A stretch of 64,000 nucleotides of DNA from Oscillospiraceae bacterium (GCA_902788505.1 CADAKH010000008.1:1-64000), one strand, 5' to 3'. Counted from the stretch's first letter, positions 33,630 through 44,798 are shown. Numbers and translations: made by a program. Notes: a model not told the origin generated them from the letters alone.

Positions 33630-35425
33630 TAATTATCTCCGCTTTCTTCATCAGTTGTTTCGGGCTTTGTGATACTGATATGCAATTCTTCAAGCTGCTT
33701 GTCTGTTACATATCCCGGAGCATCCATCATGATGTCCTGTGCATTCTTGTTCATCGGGAAAGGGATAACCTCACGGATAGTATCCTCTCCTGATAGGAGC
33801 ATTACCATACGGTCAACGCCGGGAGCGATACCTGCATGCGGTGGAGCGCCGTAGCAGAATGCGTTATACATAGCCGGGAACTTCTTCTTAACGTCTTCCT
33901 CGCCAAGTCTTACAAGCTCAAATGCCTTGATCATGATTTCCGGATCGTGATTACGTACAGCACCTGAAGAGAGCTCGATTCCGTTAACTACGAGGTCGTA
34001 CTGGTCTGCCATGATGGATAGAGGATCGATCTCACCTTTCTCAGCCTTGAGAAGAACATCAAGACCGCCAGAAGGCATTGAGAAAGGATTGTGGCAGAAC
34101 TCCAATTCGCCTGACTCCTCACCGATCTCATACATCGGGAAATCAACGATCCAGCAGAATGCATACTGTTCCTTATCCATGTGGCCAGGAACTGCAGCGC
34201 CGAATGTCTTTACGAGAACGCCTGCCATCTTCTGTGCCTGGCCCTTAGTGCCTGCTGACAATACAACGAGTGTATCGGGCTTAAGGCCGAGCTTAGCGAC
34301 AACTTCATCTTTCTTCGGAGCTACGAACTTGGAGATTCCTCCGACGATCTCGCCGTTCTCATCCATTCTGAACCAGTAGCCCTTGCTACCTGACTGGATC
34401 TCGCAGTCAGCCATTGTCTTATCGATGAACTTACGGCTCTCGTGGAAATCAGAGATAACGACTGCCTTGATCTCGCCTTCTGCGAAAGGTACGAACTCCT
34501 CTGTTCTCATGAGGTCTGTTACGTCTGTAACCGTAAGGTCGATACGGAGATCCGGCTTATCTGTACCGTACTTCTCCATTGCCTCAAGATAAGGAATGCG
34601 TACAAAAGGAGAACCTGATGCCCTGTTGTACTTACCATACTTTGCAAATACAGGAGGCAGTACGTCTTCAATGATCTCGAATACATCTTCCTGGCTTGCG
34701 AAAGCCATTTCCATATCGAGCTGGTAGAACTCACCCGGGCATCTGTCGCCTCTTGCATCTTCATCTCTGAAGCAGGGTGCGATCTGGAAATATCTGTCGA
34801 TGCCAGAAACCATCAGGAGCTGCTTGAACTGCTGGGGTGCCTGGGGCAATGCATAGAACTTGCCGGGATGCTTTCTTGCAGGAACGAGATAGTCTCTTGC
34901 ACCCTCAGGTGAAGAAACCGTAAGGATAGGTGTTGTGATCTCCATGAAGTTGTGGTCTATCATCGACTGTCTCAAGGCAGCGATAACGTTGCTTCTCAAA
35001 ATGAGATTCTTCTTAACTTCAGGATTACGGATATCAAGATATCTGTACTTAAGTCTTGTAGCTTCATCAGCTTCACGGCTGTGGTTGATCTCGAAAGGAA
35101 GCTCGTTATAACGGCATCTGCCGAGTACTGTAACCTTCTCGGGTACTACTTCGATATCGCCTGTTGCCTGCTTATCGTTCTTGGAACTTCTTTCTCTTAC
35201 CGTTCCCTCAACCTTGATCGTGGACTCCTTTGTGATAGCCTTGAATGTCTTCATCATCTCGGCTGTCTCGATAACGATCTGTGTTGTGCCGTAGAAATCG
35301 CGGATTACGACGAAGCCGAGCTCCGCACCGACTTCACGGAAATTCTCGAGCCATCCTGAAAGCATAACTTTCTTGCCCGCATCTCCGAGTCTTAATTCTC
35401 CACATGTATGTGTACGTGACTGCAT
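33629..35425 (-). CDS. aspS: Aspartyl-tRNA synthetase
   Basis: 598 residues, the bacterial long form. N-terminal OB-fold anticodon domain (GWLENFREVGAELGFVVIRDFYGTTQIV), class II motif 2 (CFRDEDARGDRCPGEFYQLDMEM), a GAD insert (residues about 285-400), and motif 3 (GVDRMVMLLSGEDTIREVIPFP). It charges tRNA-Asp. Whether it also charges tRNA-Asn cannot be decided here. A 34-bp gap to hisS places it in a hisS-aspS operon, the usual Bacillota order. Confidence 0.97.
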   Translation of the reverse strand: MQSRTHTCGELRLGDAGKKVMLSGWLENFREVGAELGFVVIRDFYGTTQIVIETAEMMKTFKAITKESTIKVEGTVRERSSKNDKQATGDIEVVPEKVTVLGRCRYNELPFEINHSREADEATRLKYRYLDIRNPEVKKNLILRSNVIAALRQSMIDHNFMEITTPILTVSSPEGARDYLVPARKHPGKFYALPQAPQQFKQLLMVSGIDRYFQIAPCFRDEDARGDRCPGEFYQLDMEMAFASQEDVFEIIEDVLPPVFAKYGKYNRASGSPFVRIPYLEAMEKYGTDKPDLRIDLTVTDVTDLMRTEEFVPFAEGEIKAVVISDFHESRKFIDKTMADCEIQSGSKGYWFRMDENGEIVGGISKFVAPKKDEVVAKLGLKPDTLVVLSAGTKGQAQKMAGVLVKTFGAAVPGHMDKEQYAFCWIVDFPMYEIGEESGELEFCHNPFSMPSGGLDVLLKAEKGEIDPLSIMADQYDLVVNGIELSSGAVRNHDPEIMIKAFELVRLGEEDVKKKFPAMYNAFCYGAPPHAGIAPGVDRMVMLLSGEDTIREVIPFPMNKNAQDIMMDAPGYVTDKQLEELHISITKPETTDEESGDN

Positions 35426-35459
35426 TATATTACCTCCAGCAAATGCTTACTTTTTCTAA

Positions 35460-36719
35460 TTATTTTCCAGTCATGAAATCAACAAGACCGTCAAGCTTAA
35501 CAGGCGTTTCCGTACCGTCAGCCATGCACTTGACCTTTACTTCGCCTGAAGCAAGCTCATCGTCTCCGATGACAGCAAGGAAAGGAATTCCCTGCTTACC
35601 CGCATACTTCATCTGTGCCTTAAAAGACCTTCCTGCCATATCTGTCTCGCAGCCGATGTCAGCAAGTCTTAATGCATAGCAAAGCTTCAGTGCTTCGATT
35701 TTCGCTGCGTCAGACATGGAAGCGATGTAGATCCTCGTGTAAGAAGGTGCTTCCTTCAATACGCCCTGAGCCTCAGCTTCGAGAAGGAGTCTTTCAACGC
35801 CCATGGCGAAGCCGATACCGGGTGTGGATGTACCGCCGCAGTCTTCTACGAGACCGTCATATCTTCCACCGCCGCAGATAGTTCCCTGTGTACCGACGTT
35901 CTCAGATACGAACTCGAAAACCGTTCTTGTATAGTAATCCAAACCTCTTACGATATTCGGGTCGATAGTGTAAGAAATGCCGATCGCCTCAAGTCTTGTC
36001 TTGAGGGATTCGAAGTGAGCCTTGCAGTCATCGCAAAGGTGATCGATGAGTCTCGGCGCATTCTTGACGATGTCCTTGCCGCCGTCGACCTTGCAGTCGA
36101 TCATTCTCAAAGGGTTCTTCTCGAATCTTGCCTGGCAGTCCTCACACATTGTTCCGACGTGAGGTCTGAAATAATCCTTCAAAAGTGTGTTGTATTCTTT
36201 GCGGCATGTGGGGCAGCCGATCGAATTGATGTGGAGCGCGATGTTCTTAAGTCCCATCTTCTTGAAGAAAACATCGACAACAGAAATGATCTCAGCATCG
36301 ATATCAGGACCTGCCGAACCGAATGACTCGAGGCCGAACTGGTGGAACTCACGCATTCTGCCCTTCTGCATCTTCTCATAACGGAATGCCGTGATGTTGT
36401 AGAAAAGTCTTACCGGCGAAGGCAGGCTTGTCATGCCGTTCTCGATAAAGCTTCTTACCACACCTGCTGTACCTTCAGGTCTGAGAGTAATGCTTCTTCC
36501 GCCCTTGTCCTCAAAGGTATACATCTCTTTTGTAACAACATCGGTGGTATCACCGACACCTCTCTGGAACAGATCTGTCTGCTCGAATGTCGGGATCCTG
36601 ATCTCTTCATAGCCGAAGGAATGGCATACATTAGCAAAAGTCTTCTCTGCAAGCTGCCAATTGTAGATCTCTGAAGGAAGAATGTCCCTCGTACCCTTCT
36701 GTGCCGCGTATCTCATCAT
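35460..36719 (-). CDS. hisS: Histidyl-tRNA synthetase
   Basis: 419 residues. Class II synthetase: motif 1 region GTRDILPSEI, motif 2 FRYEKMQKGRMREFHQFGLE, HisA motif RGLDYYTRTVFEF, and motif 3 GIGFAMGVERLLL. The C-terminal anticodon domain is present. AGGAG precedes two successive ATG codons, either of which could start. A strong promoter lies 32 bp upstream. It leads the hisS-aspS-lepB-lepA run. Confidence 0.97.
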   Translation of the reverse strand: MMRYAAQKGTRDILPSEIYNWQLAEKTFANVCHSFGYEEIRIPTFEQTDLFQRGVGDTTDVVTKEMYTFEDKGGRSITLRPEGTAGVVRSFIENGMTSLPSPVRLFYNITAFRYEKMQKGRMREFHQFGLESFGSAGPDIDAEIISVVDVFFKKMGLKNIALHINSIGCPTCRKEYNTLLKDYFRPHVGTMCEDCQARFEKNPLRMIDCKVDGGKDIVKNAPRLIDHLCDDCKAHFESLKTRLEAIGISYTIDPNIVRGLDYYTRTVFEFVSENVGTQGTICGGGRYDGLVEDCGGTSTPGIGFAMGVERLLLEAEAQGVLKEAPSYTRIYIASMSDAAKIEALKLCYALRLADIGCETDMAGRSFKAQMKYAGKQGIPFLAVIGDDELASGEVKVKCMADGTETPVKLDGLVDFMTGK

Positions 36720-36750
36720 AGTTCTCCTAGTCTAATAAATAACACGCGCT

Positions 36751-36779
36751 ATTATAATATTAAAAAGGGCAATAAACAA
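36751..36779 (-). promoter_or_regulatory. Sigma-A promoter of hisS
   Basis: On the minus strand TTGTTT (36774-36779), a 17-base spacer, and TATAAT (36751-36756). The leader of about 25 bases leaves no room for a T-box. Confidence 0.75.
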
Positions 36780-36840
36780 CCTGAAAGCAGGGGTTTGGAC
36801 AATCTGCAACACGAACAGCCTTTGGGCAAGTGATTCGAGA

Positions 36841-36875
36841 TGCAATTGTTTGCTCAAAAAAAGCCAACAATTGCA
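36841..36875. repeat. Intergenic palindrome with A-rich loop, first of a pair
   Basis: TGCAATTGTT (36841-36850) and AACAATTGCA (36866-36875) form perfect 10-bp arms around a loop with seven A. It lies in the 497-bp gap between prmA and hisS (36720-37216), which also holds the hisS promoter, the partner palindrome, a terminator and a gene remnant. Confidence 0.6.
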
Positions 36876-36891
36876 TAAATCAGCCTTTTTG

Positions 36892-36927
36892 TGCAACTGT
36901 TGCCGTAAAAACCGGTCAACAATTGCA
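36892..36927. repeat. Intergenic palindrome with A-rich loop, second of a pair
   Basis: TGCAACTGTTG (36892-36902) and CAACAATTGCA (36917-36927) pair with one mismatch. The loop CCGTAAAAACCGGT can extend the stem by CCG/CGG. Arms are nearly the same as in the first copy 51 bp before, so the element is duplicated. Confidence 0.6.
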
Positions 36928-36986
36928 CACGCGTCCCATTTTCGAAGCTTTACACCGCTTTGCTTTTTTCCCGTACACCACACACT

Positions 36987-37013
36987 AAAAGGCCGCCTCT
37001 ATAAGAGACAGCC
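36987..37013 (-). terminator. Terminator downstream of prmA and the gene remnant
   Basis: On the minus strand GGCTGTCTC (37005-37013), TTATA, GAGGCGGCC (36991-36999), then TTTTAG. All nine pairs form if two G-U pairs are allowed. It belongs to the recurrent GGCTGTCTC type of this window. Confidence 0.7.
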
Positions 37014-37043
37014 TCGCCATTGATCAGTTCTGATATTCGAAAA

Positions 37044-37198
37044 TCATGGCTTTGGCATTGTGTCGCCGGATACCTTCTCGAGAACGACTGTATTTGAGAT
37101 CAAGCCCATTTTGAGGTGAGCCTTAATATAGGTGAACCCATACAGTAGATCTGGATCATACCTTCTTCAGGAAGGTTTAAAGCATTGCCGCATAACAT
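37044..37198 (-). pseudogene. Frameshifted gene remnant between prmA and hisS
   Basis: An ATG at 37198 opens MLCGNALNLPEEGMIQIYC and MGSPI, which ends at a stop after 33 codons. In a second frame the text continues sensibly: KAHLKMGLISNTVVLEK and VSGDTMPKP, then TGA. The protein-like quality in both frames and the shift between them point to a broken gene, of which only the end is left. I do not recognise the family. It lies 18 bp downstream of prmA. Confidence 0.5.
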
Positions 37199-37216
37199 TG
37201 ATTATTCCGAGAAAGA

Positions 37217-38248
37217 TCAAATCTTCTTAGCTATATACGCCATCCAGTCGTTCTTGGACTGCTCGGCAATGATCTCCATTCCGGCAGCCTTCAAAGCCTC
37301 GATCACACGCTCTTTCTTGTTATTGATGATTCCGGAGCATACGAAGATTCCGTCATCTGCAAGATCTGCGGGAATATCAGTTGCGATCTCTGCGATAACG
37401 TCAGCTATTATGTTAGCTACAATAAGGTCATAAGGCGCATTCTTAACGCTCTTAAGCTCGCCTGTATAGCATTGAACATTGGAACACTCATTGATCGCGC
37501 AGTTCTCTTCAGCGACCTTTACTGCCAGAGAATCAATATCTACAGCATCTACGCTCTTTGCACCGAGCTTGCTTGCGATTATCGCAAGGATACCCGAACC
37601 GGTACCGAGATCAAGAACTGTGGTGTCAGGCTTGATCACACGGTCAAGGATCTCGGCGCACATTGAAGTCGTCTCGTGGGTACCCGTACCGAAAGCAGAA
37701 CCGGGATCGAGGATAACCTTTATGGCATCCTTTTCGAGAGCAGCATCGCCTTCTTCGATCCAAGAAGGACAGATAACGATCCTGTCAGAGAGCTTGAACT
37801 CTTCATAGTACTTCTTCCAGTTGTTAGCCCAGTCTTCATCGTCAACATAGCGGAAGCCTTCAAAGCCCTTACCTACATCAAGGAATTCGCCTATGGAAGC
37901 GATCCTCTGCTTAATGAAGTCCATTGCTTCGTTTGTGGGCAGTTCCTTGTCGGTGATCGAACCGTATATCATGCCGACACCTTCAGGATTTGCGAACTCC
38001 TCGCTCTTGGCACCCATGCGGATAACGCCTTCATCGGTCTCTGCAAAATATGCCTTAATAACGACATCCTGGCCATAGCTCTCGATAGTGCCGTCATCGC
38101 AATAGCTTAACGGGTCGTTGTCTATGGTATTTCTGAACTCCTGGGGATCCTGTGATGCAATGCCGTCAGCACCGACCTGTGCAAGCATCTCACTGATCGC
38201 TTCAGCAGCTTCTTCAGTTGTTCTGATCGTTATTTCTGCCCATCTCAT
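37217..38248 (-). CDS. prmA: Ribosomal protein L11 methyltransferase
   Basis: 343 residues. N-terminal L11-recognition domain (MRWAEITIRTTEEAAEAISEML) and a SAM domain with GTGTHETTSMCAEIL, LDLGTGSGILAIIASKLGA, DAVDID and the DLIVANIIADVI motif (NxxA). It trimethylates L11. PrmA directly behind dnaJ is the standard Bacillota order. A terminator-like hairpin between dnaJ and prmA may reduce or tune its expression. Confidence 0.95.
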   Translation of the reverse strand: MRWAEITIRTTEEAAEAISEMLAQVGADGIASQDPQEFRNTIDNDPLSYCDDGTIESYGQDVVIKAYFAETDEGVIRMGAKSEEFANPEGVGMIYGSITDKELPTNEAMDFIKQRIASIGEFLDVGKGFEGFRYVDDEDWANNWKKYYEEFKLSDRIVICPSWIEEGDAALEKDAIKVILDPGSAFGTGTHETTSMCAEILDRVIKPDTTVLDLGTGSGILAIIASKLGAKSVDAVDIDSLAVKVAEENCAINECSNVQCYTGELKSVKNAPYDLIVANIIADVIAEIATDIPADLADDGIFVCSGIINNKKERVIEALKAAGMEIIAEQSKNDWMAYIAKKI

Positions 38249-38263
38249 AGTCTTGTCCTCTTC

Positions 38264-38299
38264 AATAAAAATGCGGGAACCCGTATACAGAATTCCCGC
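38264..38299 (-). terminator. Terminator-like hairpin between dnaJ and prmA
   Basis: On the minus strand GCGGGAA (38293-38299), a 13-base loop, TTCCCGC (38273-38279), then ATTTTTATT. It would end most heat-shock transcripts after dnaJ, leaving prmA to readthrough or its own promoter. Confidence 0.7.
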
Positions 38300-38318
38300 G
38301 TTAATACATCAATCCGTT

Positions 38319-39461
38319 TTACTTAAAAAGATTCTTGATCTTCTGGAAGAACAGGCTTCTCTTTGCATAGTTGCGGTCAGTAAGAGAGTTGTTAAACTGG
38401 GTAAGCAACTGCTTCTGCTCGCGTGTAAGTCCTGTCGGAACCTCCAGAACAAATTTGACGACATGATCGCCTCTCATGTTCGGATTCGGGTTGTTCTTGT
38501 TCGGAATACCCTTGTTCCTGAGTGTGATCGTGTCACCCGGCTGAGTACCTTCTTTGAGATTGTACTTCTCCTTGCCGTGAATAGTCGGAACTTCGATCTC
38601 ACCGCCCAAAGCCGCCTGTGCAAATGTTATCGGCACGTTGCAGTATGTTGTATTGCCGTTTCGTTCGAAAACATCATGCTTCTTGACCTTGAACTCGATA
38701 TAAAGATCGCCGTAAGGACCGCCGTTGGTACCGGGCTCACCTTCGCCTCTTATCGGGAGAAGATCGCCTGTATCAACACCTGCGGGAATATTAACGGAAA
38801 TATTCTTGACCGTCTTAAGCCTTCCCTTACCTCTGCACTGAGAACAGGGTGTCTTAATAACAGTACCCCTGCCGTTACATGTGGGGCATGCCTTGGTAAC
38901 CATGGTCATACCGAAAAGCGTCTGTGTCTGCTGCTGTACTCTTCCGGCACCTCTACATGTAGGACATGTCTCAGGTGTTGTTCCGGGCTGTGCACCGGAT
39001 CCGTTACATGACTTGCAGAGATCTTCTTTTGTCAGCTGGAAAGACTTGGTGCAGCCGAATGCCGCCTCCATGAATTCAAGCGCCATGTGATACTTAAGGT
39101 CAGCGCCCTTCTGCGGACCGGTACGTCTTCTGGAAGAACCTCCGAAGCCGCCGCCGAAGAATGAATTGAAGATATCTCCAAGGTCAACATCGTAGGCGCC
39201 GCCGCCGTATCCGCCGCCACCGCCGCCGAATCCGTTGGGATCGACACCTGCATGACCGAATCTGTCGTATTTAGCTTTCTTATCGGGGTCAGAAAGGATG
39301 GAATAAGCTTCGTTGACTTCCTTGAATTTAGCCTCAGCCTCCTTGTCACCAGGATGCAGATCCGGGTGATATTTCTTGGCCTGCTGTCTGAAAGCCTTCT
39401 TTATCTCATCATCGGAAGCACTTTTGGTGACTCCCAATACCTCATAATAATCTCTAGCCAA
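38319..39461 (-). CDS. dnaJ: Chaperone DnaJ
   Basis: 380 residues. J-domain with the HPD motif ([15 protein letters not shown]), a Gly-rich linker ([12 protein letters not shown]), four zinc-finger repeats ([32 protein letters not shown]), and the C-terminal substrate-binding domains. It delivers substrates to DnaK and stimulates its ATPase. Last core gene of the heat-shock operon. Confidence 0.97.
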   Translation of the reverse strand: MARDYYEVLGVTKSASDDEIKKAFRQQAKKYHPDLHPGDKEAEAKFKEVNEAYSILSDPDKKAKYDRFGHAGVDPNGFGGGGGGYGGGAYDVDLGDIFNSFFGGGFGGSSRRRTGPQKGADLKYHMALEFMEAAFGCTKSFQLTKEDLCKSCNGSGAQPGTTPETCPTCRGAGRVQQQTQTLFGMTMVTKACPTCNGRGTVIKTPCSQCRGKGRLKTVKNISVNIPAGVDTGDLLPIRGEGEPGTNGGPYGDLYIEFKVKKHDVFERNGNTTYCNVPITFAQAALGGEIEVPTIHGKEKYNLKEGTQPGDTITLRNKGIPNKNNPNPNMRGDHVVKFVLEVPTGLTREQKQLLTQFNNSLTDRNYAKRSLFFQKIKNLFK

Positions 39462-39484
39462 AGAGGAACCCCTCCGATCTTATT

Positions 39485-39554
39485 TCAGCGCTCTAATAAG
39501 CGCTGATTCATTAACATACATGTGTCCGGCACATCCATATCGGACATGCCGGAC
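39485..39554 (-). other. Two hairpins in the dnaK-dnaJ intergenic space
   Basis: GTCCGGCA / TGCCGGAC (39524-39531 and 39547-39554) and TCAGCGC / GCGCTGA (39485-39491 and 39500-39506) fill the 116-bp gap. Neither has a T-run, so they look like mRNA processing or stability elements rather than terminators. The second one sits just upstream of the dnaJ ribosome binding site. Confidence 0.5.
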
Positions 39555-39577
39555 TATTGTATCAGATTTTGTTTTAA

Positions 39578-41467
<1,890 letters not shown>

Positions 41468-41469
41468 CT

Positions 41470-41488
41470 AAAGTCCTTTACGGACTTT
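41470..41488 (-). other. Short hairpin in front of dnaK
   Basis: AAAGTCC (41470-41476) and GGACTTT (41482-41488) with a 5-base loop, directly upstream of the dnaK AGGAGG. It could set dnaK translation or protect the 5' end after processing between clpP and dnaK. The role is inferred. Confidence 0.4.
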
Positions 41489-41505
41489 CAAATTATCTAT
41501 CTCTT

Positions 41506-42108
41506 TTATGCTTTCTTGCTGTCAAGGATCTTGTCTACGATGCCGTAATCAAGTGCTTCCTGAGCTGTCATCCAGTGGTCTCTGTCTGTATCCTTCATCA
41601 AGGTCTCAAGGTCCTTGCCGCAGTTGTCTGCGAGGATCTGGTTGAGTCTCACTCTTGTATCCTTGATGTGGTCAGCAGCGATAAGGATCTCTGTTGCCTG
41701 GCCCTGAGCGCCGCCCAAAGGCTGGTGGATCATGACTTCTGCGTTAGGAAGGATACATCTCTTACCCTTTGTACCTGCTGAGAGAAGTACTGAACCCATT
41801 GAAGCTGCCATGCCCATGCAGATCGTCTGGATGTCAGGCTTGATCAGACGCATTGTGTCGTAGATCATGAGACCGTCAGATACGGATCCTCCGGGGCTAT
41901 TGATGTAGAACTGAATATCCTTATCGGGATCCTCTGCCTCGAGGAAGAGGAGCTGTGCCGTAATAAGGCTTGCTGTTACTGAGTTAACTTCTTCTGAAAG
42001 GATAACGATTCTTTCCTTTAGAAGTCTTGAATAAATGTCATAGGCACGCTCGCCGCGGCCTGTAGTCTCGATTACTGTAGGAACCAAGCTTGATCTGATT
42101 AAATCCAT
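41506..42108 (-). CDS. clpP: ATP-dependent Clp protease proteolytic subunit
   Basis: 200 residues from the ATG with AGGAG seven bases before it. An ATG two codons earlier is too close to that site. Catalytic triad: Ser in [12 protein letters not shown], His in [14 protein letters not shown], and Asp in [11 protein letters not shown]. ClpP forms a barrel-shaped serine protease with ClpX or ClpC. Its place between grpE and dnaK is unusual, since clpP normally lies with tig/clpX. Heat-shock control through HrcA is therefore likely. Confidence 0.96.
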   Translation of the reverse strand: MDLIRSSLVPTVIETTGRGERAYDIYSRLLKERIVILSEEVNSVTASLITAQLLFLEAEDPDKDIQFYINSPGGSVSDGLMIYDTMRLIKPDIQTICMGMAASMGSVLLSAGTKGKRCILPNAEVMIHQPLGGAQGQATEILIAADHIKDTRVRLNQILADNCGKDLETLMKDTDRDHWMTAQEALDYGIVDKILDSKKA

Positions 42109-42141
42109 TGTCATTCTCCTTTAGCTTCAAATTGTTTTTAC

Positions 42142-42765
42142 TTAGTTGGCTACCTGGACCTGAGCATGTCTGATGACTCTGTCCTTGTACTTATATCCCT
42201 TAGCGAAAACCATCGCTATCTCCTGCTCTCCCAGCTCTTCATCGTCGATGTGCATCATCGCATCGTGAAGATTTGGATCGAATTTTGTTCCGCGTTCTGC
42301 GGGTATTTCTTCAACACCGATCTTAGAAAGAGTATCCTGTGCCTGTCTTCCGACGAGCTCCATTCCCTGGATGACTTTATCAAGCGATGTCTCGTCAGCT
42401 TTCTTAGCACCTTCTGTTGCTCTGTCAAGATTATCGATAAGTGTTAAGAACTCTTTTGTTACGCTTGCGACAGCGTCTGCGTAAAGGTTGTCCTTTTCCT
42501 TCTGTGTACGTCTTCTGTAGTTGTCGTACTCTGCGTAAAGGCTCATGTATCTTGCTTCAAGTTCGCTTGACTGATCGTCGGCTTTCGCCTCTTCCTTTAC
42601 CTCAGTTTTTTCTTCAGAAGGAGCTTCCTCTGCCTTTGCATTCTCTTTCTCGGAGCCTTCTGCCGAAGCCTTGTCGGAAGCTGCAGCATCTTCTACTGCG
42701 CTGCCCTCTGCTTCGTCCTTTACAGGCTCATCATCAGCCCCGAAAAATAACTCTTCATCTGCCAT
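42142..42765 (-). CDS. grpE: Nucleotide exchange factor GrpE
   Basis: 207 residues. An acidic, Ala/Glu-rich disordered N-terminus (about 70 residues) precedes the helical dimerisation region (YMSLYAEYDNYRRRTQKEKD) and the beta domain with DPNLHDAMMHIDDEELGE and MVFAKGYKYKDRVIRHAQVQVAN. It releases ADP from DnaK. It lies 38 bp after hrcA. Confidence 0.96.
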   Translation of the reverse strand: MADEELFFGADDEPVKDEAEGSAVEDAAASDKASAEGSEKENAKAEEAPSEEKTEVKEEAKADDQSSELEARYMSLYAEYDNYRRRTQKEKDNLYADAVASVTKEFLTLIDNLDRATEGAKKADETSLDKVIQGMELVGRQAQDTLSKIGVEEIPAERGTKFDPNLHDAMMHIDDEELGEQEIAMVFAKGYKYKDRVIRHAQVQVAN

Positions 42766-42803
42766 TTTTATCTTCCTTTCCCTTTTGTAATCTATGTTAT
42801 GTA

Positions 42804-43853
42804 TCAGGTAAATCTCTGCATCTCTTTGTTAAGCTTTTTCTTAACAAAATCTATCTGGGATATTACCTTCGAATAAAGCATTCTCTTAGGTCCAATGACT
42901 CCGATGTTGCCGGAGACTGAATCAGTAAGATTGTATGTAGCCGTAATGAAGCTGCAGTCATCAAGACCTTCAAGTGTTATCTCCTGTCCGATCCTGATCA
43001 TGAAAGAATCATCAGCACTGTGCTCTCTGGCATTCTCCATCTCGTTTACGTATCCGGCGACCATGCCTGAATCGGAAAGCGTTCCAAGAAGATCTCTTGC
43101 ACGTCCCAGAGAACTGAAGTCAGGGAGTTCCAAGATCCTGTGCTCACCGTCAAGATAGATATTGAGCTCGTCAGCCTGCTTGATGGCAGCATACGCTTCG
43201 TACAAAACTTGTTTGAGTAGAGGTTCGGGCACTTCAGTTCCCTTGCCTGCTGTCTCTACTGTAACGAGAGTGATCTCATCTAACGGCTTGCCTGTAAGGT
43301 TCTTCTCGATGGCGCCTGAGATCTTCATGATCTGCTCGTCACTTAAGAAATTAGGGATCCTTACAACCTTATCCTTAACAACGCCTGCTGAAAGCACCAT
43401 AACCACAAGAGCTTTGCCGGGTTCGATCATTAAGATCTTGAGCTGCTTCAAAAAGCTCTTCTTAAGTCTCGGGCTCATAGCAAGGGATACAAATCCCGTT
43501 GTCTCCGAGAGCGTATGTGTAGCATTCTTTATGAGATCTGTTACCTCATCTACGCTTGAATCGATCCTCTTCTCGATCTCGAGCTGTTCCTTGGGAGACA
43601 GCTCCTCGATCGTCATGAGTGAATTGACGTATTCGCGGTAACCTTTATCTGAAGGAATACGACCGGCAGATGTGTGCGGCTTCTCGATAAGTCCGAGATG
43701 CTCTAATTCTGCCATGTCGTTACGGAGAGTAGCGGAGCTGACCTGGAAATTGTGACGCTCGATCAATGACTTCGAACCGACAGGCTCGTTAGTAGATACG
43801 TAGTCATCTACGATAGCATGCAGAACTTCTTTTTTACGGTTGTCTAAAAGCAT
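42804..43853 (-). CDS. hrcA: Heat-inducible transcription repressor HrcA
   Basis: 349 residues. N-terminal winged helix (VLHAIVDDYVSTNEPVGSKSL and FQVSSATLRNDMAELEHLGLIEKPHTSAGRIPSDKGYR), then the GAF-like and insertion domains ending NIGVIGPKRMLYSKVISQIDFV. It represses the operon by binding CIRCE and depends on GroE for folding. A CIRCE element and a strong promoter lie directly upstream. Confidence 0.97.
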   Translation of the reverse strand: MLLDNRKKEVLHAIVDDYVSTNEPVGSKSLIERHNFQVSSATLRNDMAELEHLGLIEKPHTSAGRIPSDKGYREYVNSLMTIEELSPKEQLEIEKRIDSSVDEVTDLIKNATHTLSETTGFVSLAMSPRLKKSFLKQLKILMIEPGKALVVMVLSAGVVKDKVVRIPNFLSDEQIMKISGAIEKNLTGKPLDEITLVTVETAGKGTEVPEPLLKQVLYEAYAAIKQADELNIYLDGEHRILELPDFSSLGRARDLLGTLSDSGMVAGYVNEMENAREHSADDSFMIRIGQEITLEGLDDCSFITATYNLTDSVSGNIGVIGPKRMLYSKVISQIDFVKKKLNKEMQRFT

Positions 43854-43875
43854 TTCAAGTTTCTCCCTTCTCCGA

Positions 43876-43902
43876 TTAGCACTCTATCCCTTCGAGTGCC
43901 AA
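43876..43902. promoter_or_regulatory. CIRCE operator
   Basis: TTAGCACTC (43876-43884), nine bases, GAGTGCCAA (43894-43902). This matches the consensus TTAGCACTC-N9-GAGTGCTAA with one change. It lies 22 bp upstream of hrcA and just downstream of the promoter, the standard place for HrcA repression. Confidence 0.97.
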
Positions 43903-43906
43903 CAAC

Positions 43907-43935
43907 AATATACTCTTAAAGTCAAAAATAGTCAA
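43907..43935 (-). promoter_or_regulatory. Sigma-A promoter of the hrcA operon
   Basis: On the minus strand TTGACT (43930-43935), a 17-base spacer, TATATT (43907-43912). Transcription would start within or next to CIRCE. Confidence 0.85.
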
Positions 43936-44093
43936 ATGAATATTTGAGTGAAATCTGAGGTACTGCGAAAAGCCCTAATTCTGGGCATTTCACGGACATT
44001 TACCGCCCTGACATTTCTGACCTTATTCCAAAAATCCCACGTGATTCATTATAATACGAAGAATCTTAACCTAACCTTAAACCGGAGTTCTTG

Positions 44094-44798
44094 ATGAGGG
44101 GAATCGTTTTCGACATAGATGACACGCTCTACTGTAGACAGGATATGCTCGTTCAGGCGGCAGAGAGCGTTATTGGAGTTAAAGTCAGAGACTGGCGTGA
44201 ATTCATAAGCATTTTCTACGAGAAGAGCGACATCAACATGGCAGCGCTCGAATCAGGAGAGATCTCCACCAGGGACATAAACGGCTGGCGCTACAATGAG
44301 ACATTCAGAATACTGGGTCTCCCCTTTAAGCCCGAAGACGGGTGCCTCTCGGCTGATGCATATCTTGAGCTTCAGAGCCACATGTTCTTAAGTGATGACA
44401 TGAAGAAGGCATTGGACAGATTTGCTTCAGATCCTGAATTCAAGCTCGCGATACTTACAGCAGGCGAATCAAAGCACCAGTGGCACAAAGTAGACATGCT
44501 CGGCCTTGATAAATGGTTCGACCGCGCAAATATTCTCGTTACCGGCGACACGGGCTTCTCGAAGCCTGACATAAGATTATGCAGGATAATAGAAGACAAT
44601 CTTGATCTTAAGCCCGGAGAACTTTGGATGATCGGTGACAATTACGACAAGGACATCACGGGAGCATTGGATTCAGGCTGGCATTCCATATGGATCAACA
44701 GAAGAAATCTTCCAAAGCCGGAAAGACTTCCCGACTATGAGGTCCTTACGGATAAAGAACTAACGGATCTTCTGCTTACGGATTTTTATAAGAATTAG
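44094..44798 (+). CDS. HAD-superfamily hydrolase
   Basis: 234 residues. HAD motifs: GIVFDIDDTLYCR (motif I, DxDxT), LAILTAGES (motif II, Thr), Lys in FSKPDIRL, and IGDNYDKDITGA (motif IV). Helical cap type. Probably a small-molecule phosphatase, substrate unknown. ATG follows GGAG, and a TTG lies one codon earlier. A TATAAT at 44050-44055 is a possible -10. Its last four bases overlap the end of the convergent radical SAM gene. Confidence 0.9.
   Translation: MRGIVFDIDDTLYCRQDMLVQAAESVIGVKVRDWREFISIFYEKSDINMAALESGEISTRDINGWRYNETFRILGLPFKPEDGCLSADAYLELQSHMFLSDDMKKALDRFASDPEFKLAILTAGESKHQWHKVDMLGLDKWFDRANILVTGDTGFSKPDIRLCRIIEDNLDLKPGELWMIGDNYDKDITGALDSGWHSIWINRRNLPKPERLPDYEVLTDKELTDLLLTDFYKN

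Noticed and set aside
36720-37043. Possible CRISPR array or T-box before hisS
   Set aside because: Only two palindromic copies, no regular spacers and no repeats beyond them. The real hisS leader is about 25 bases, too short for a T-box, and no T-box sequence is present.
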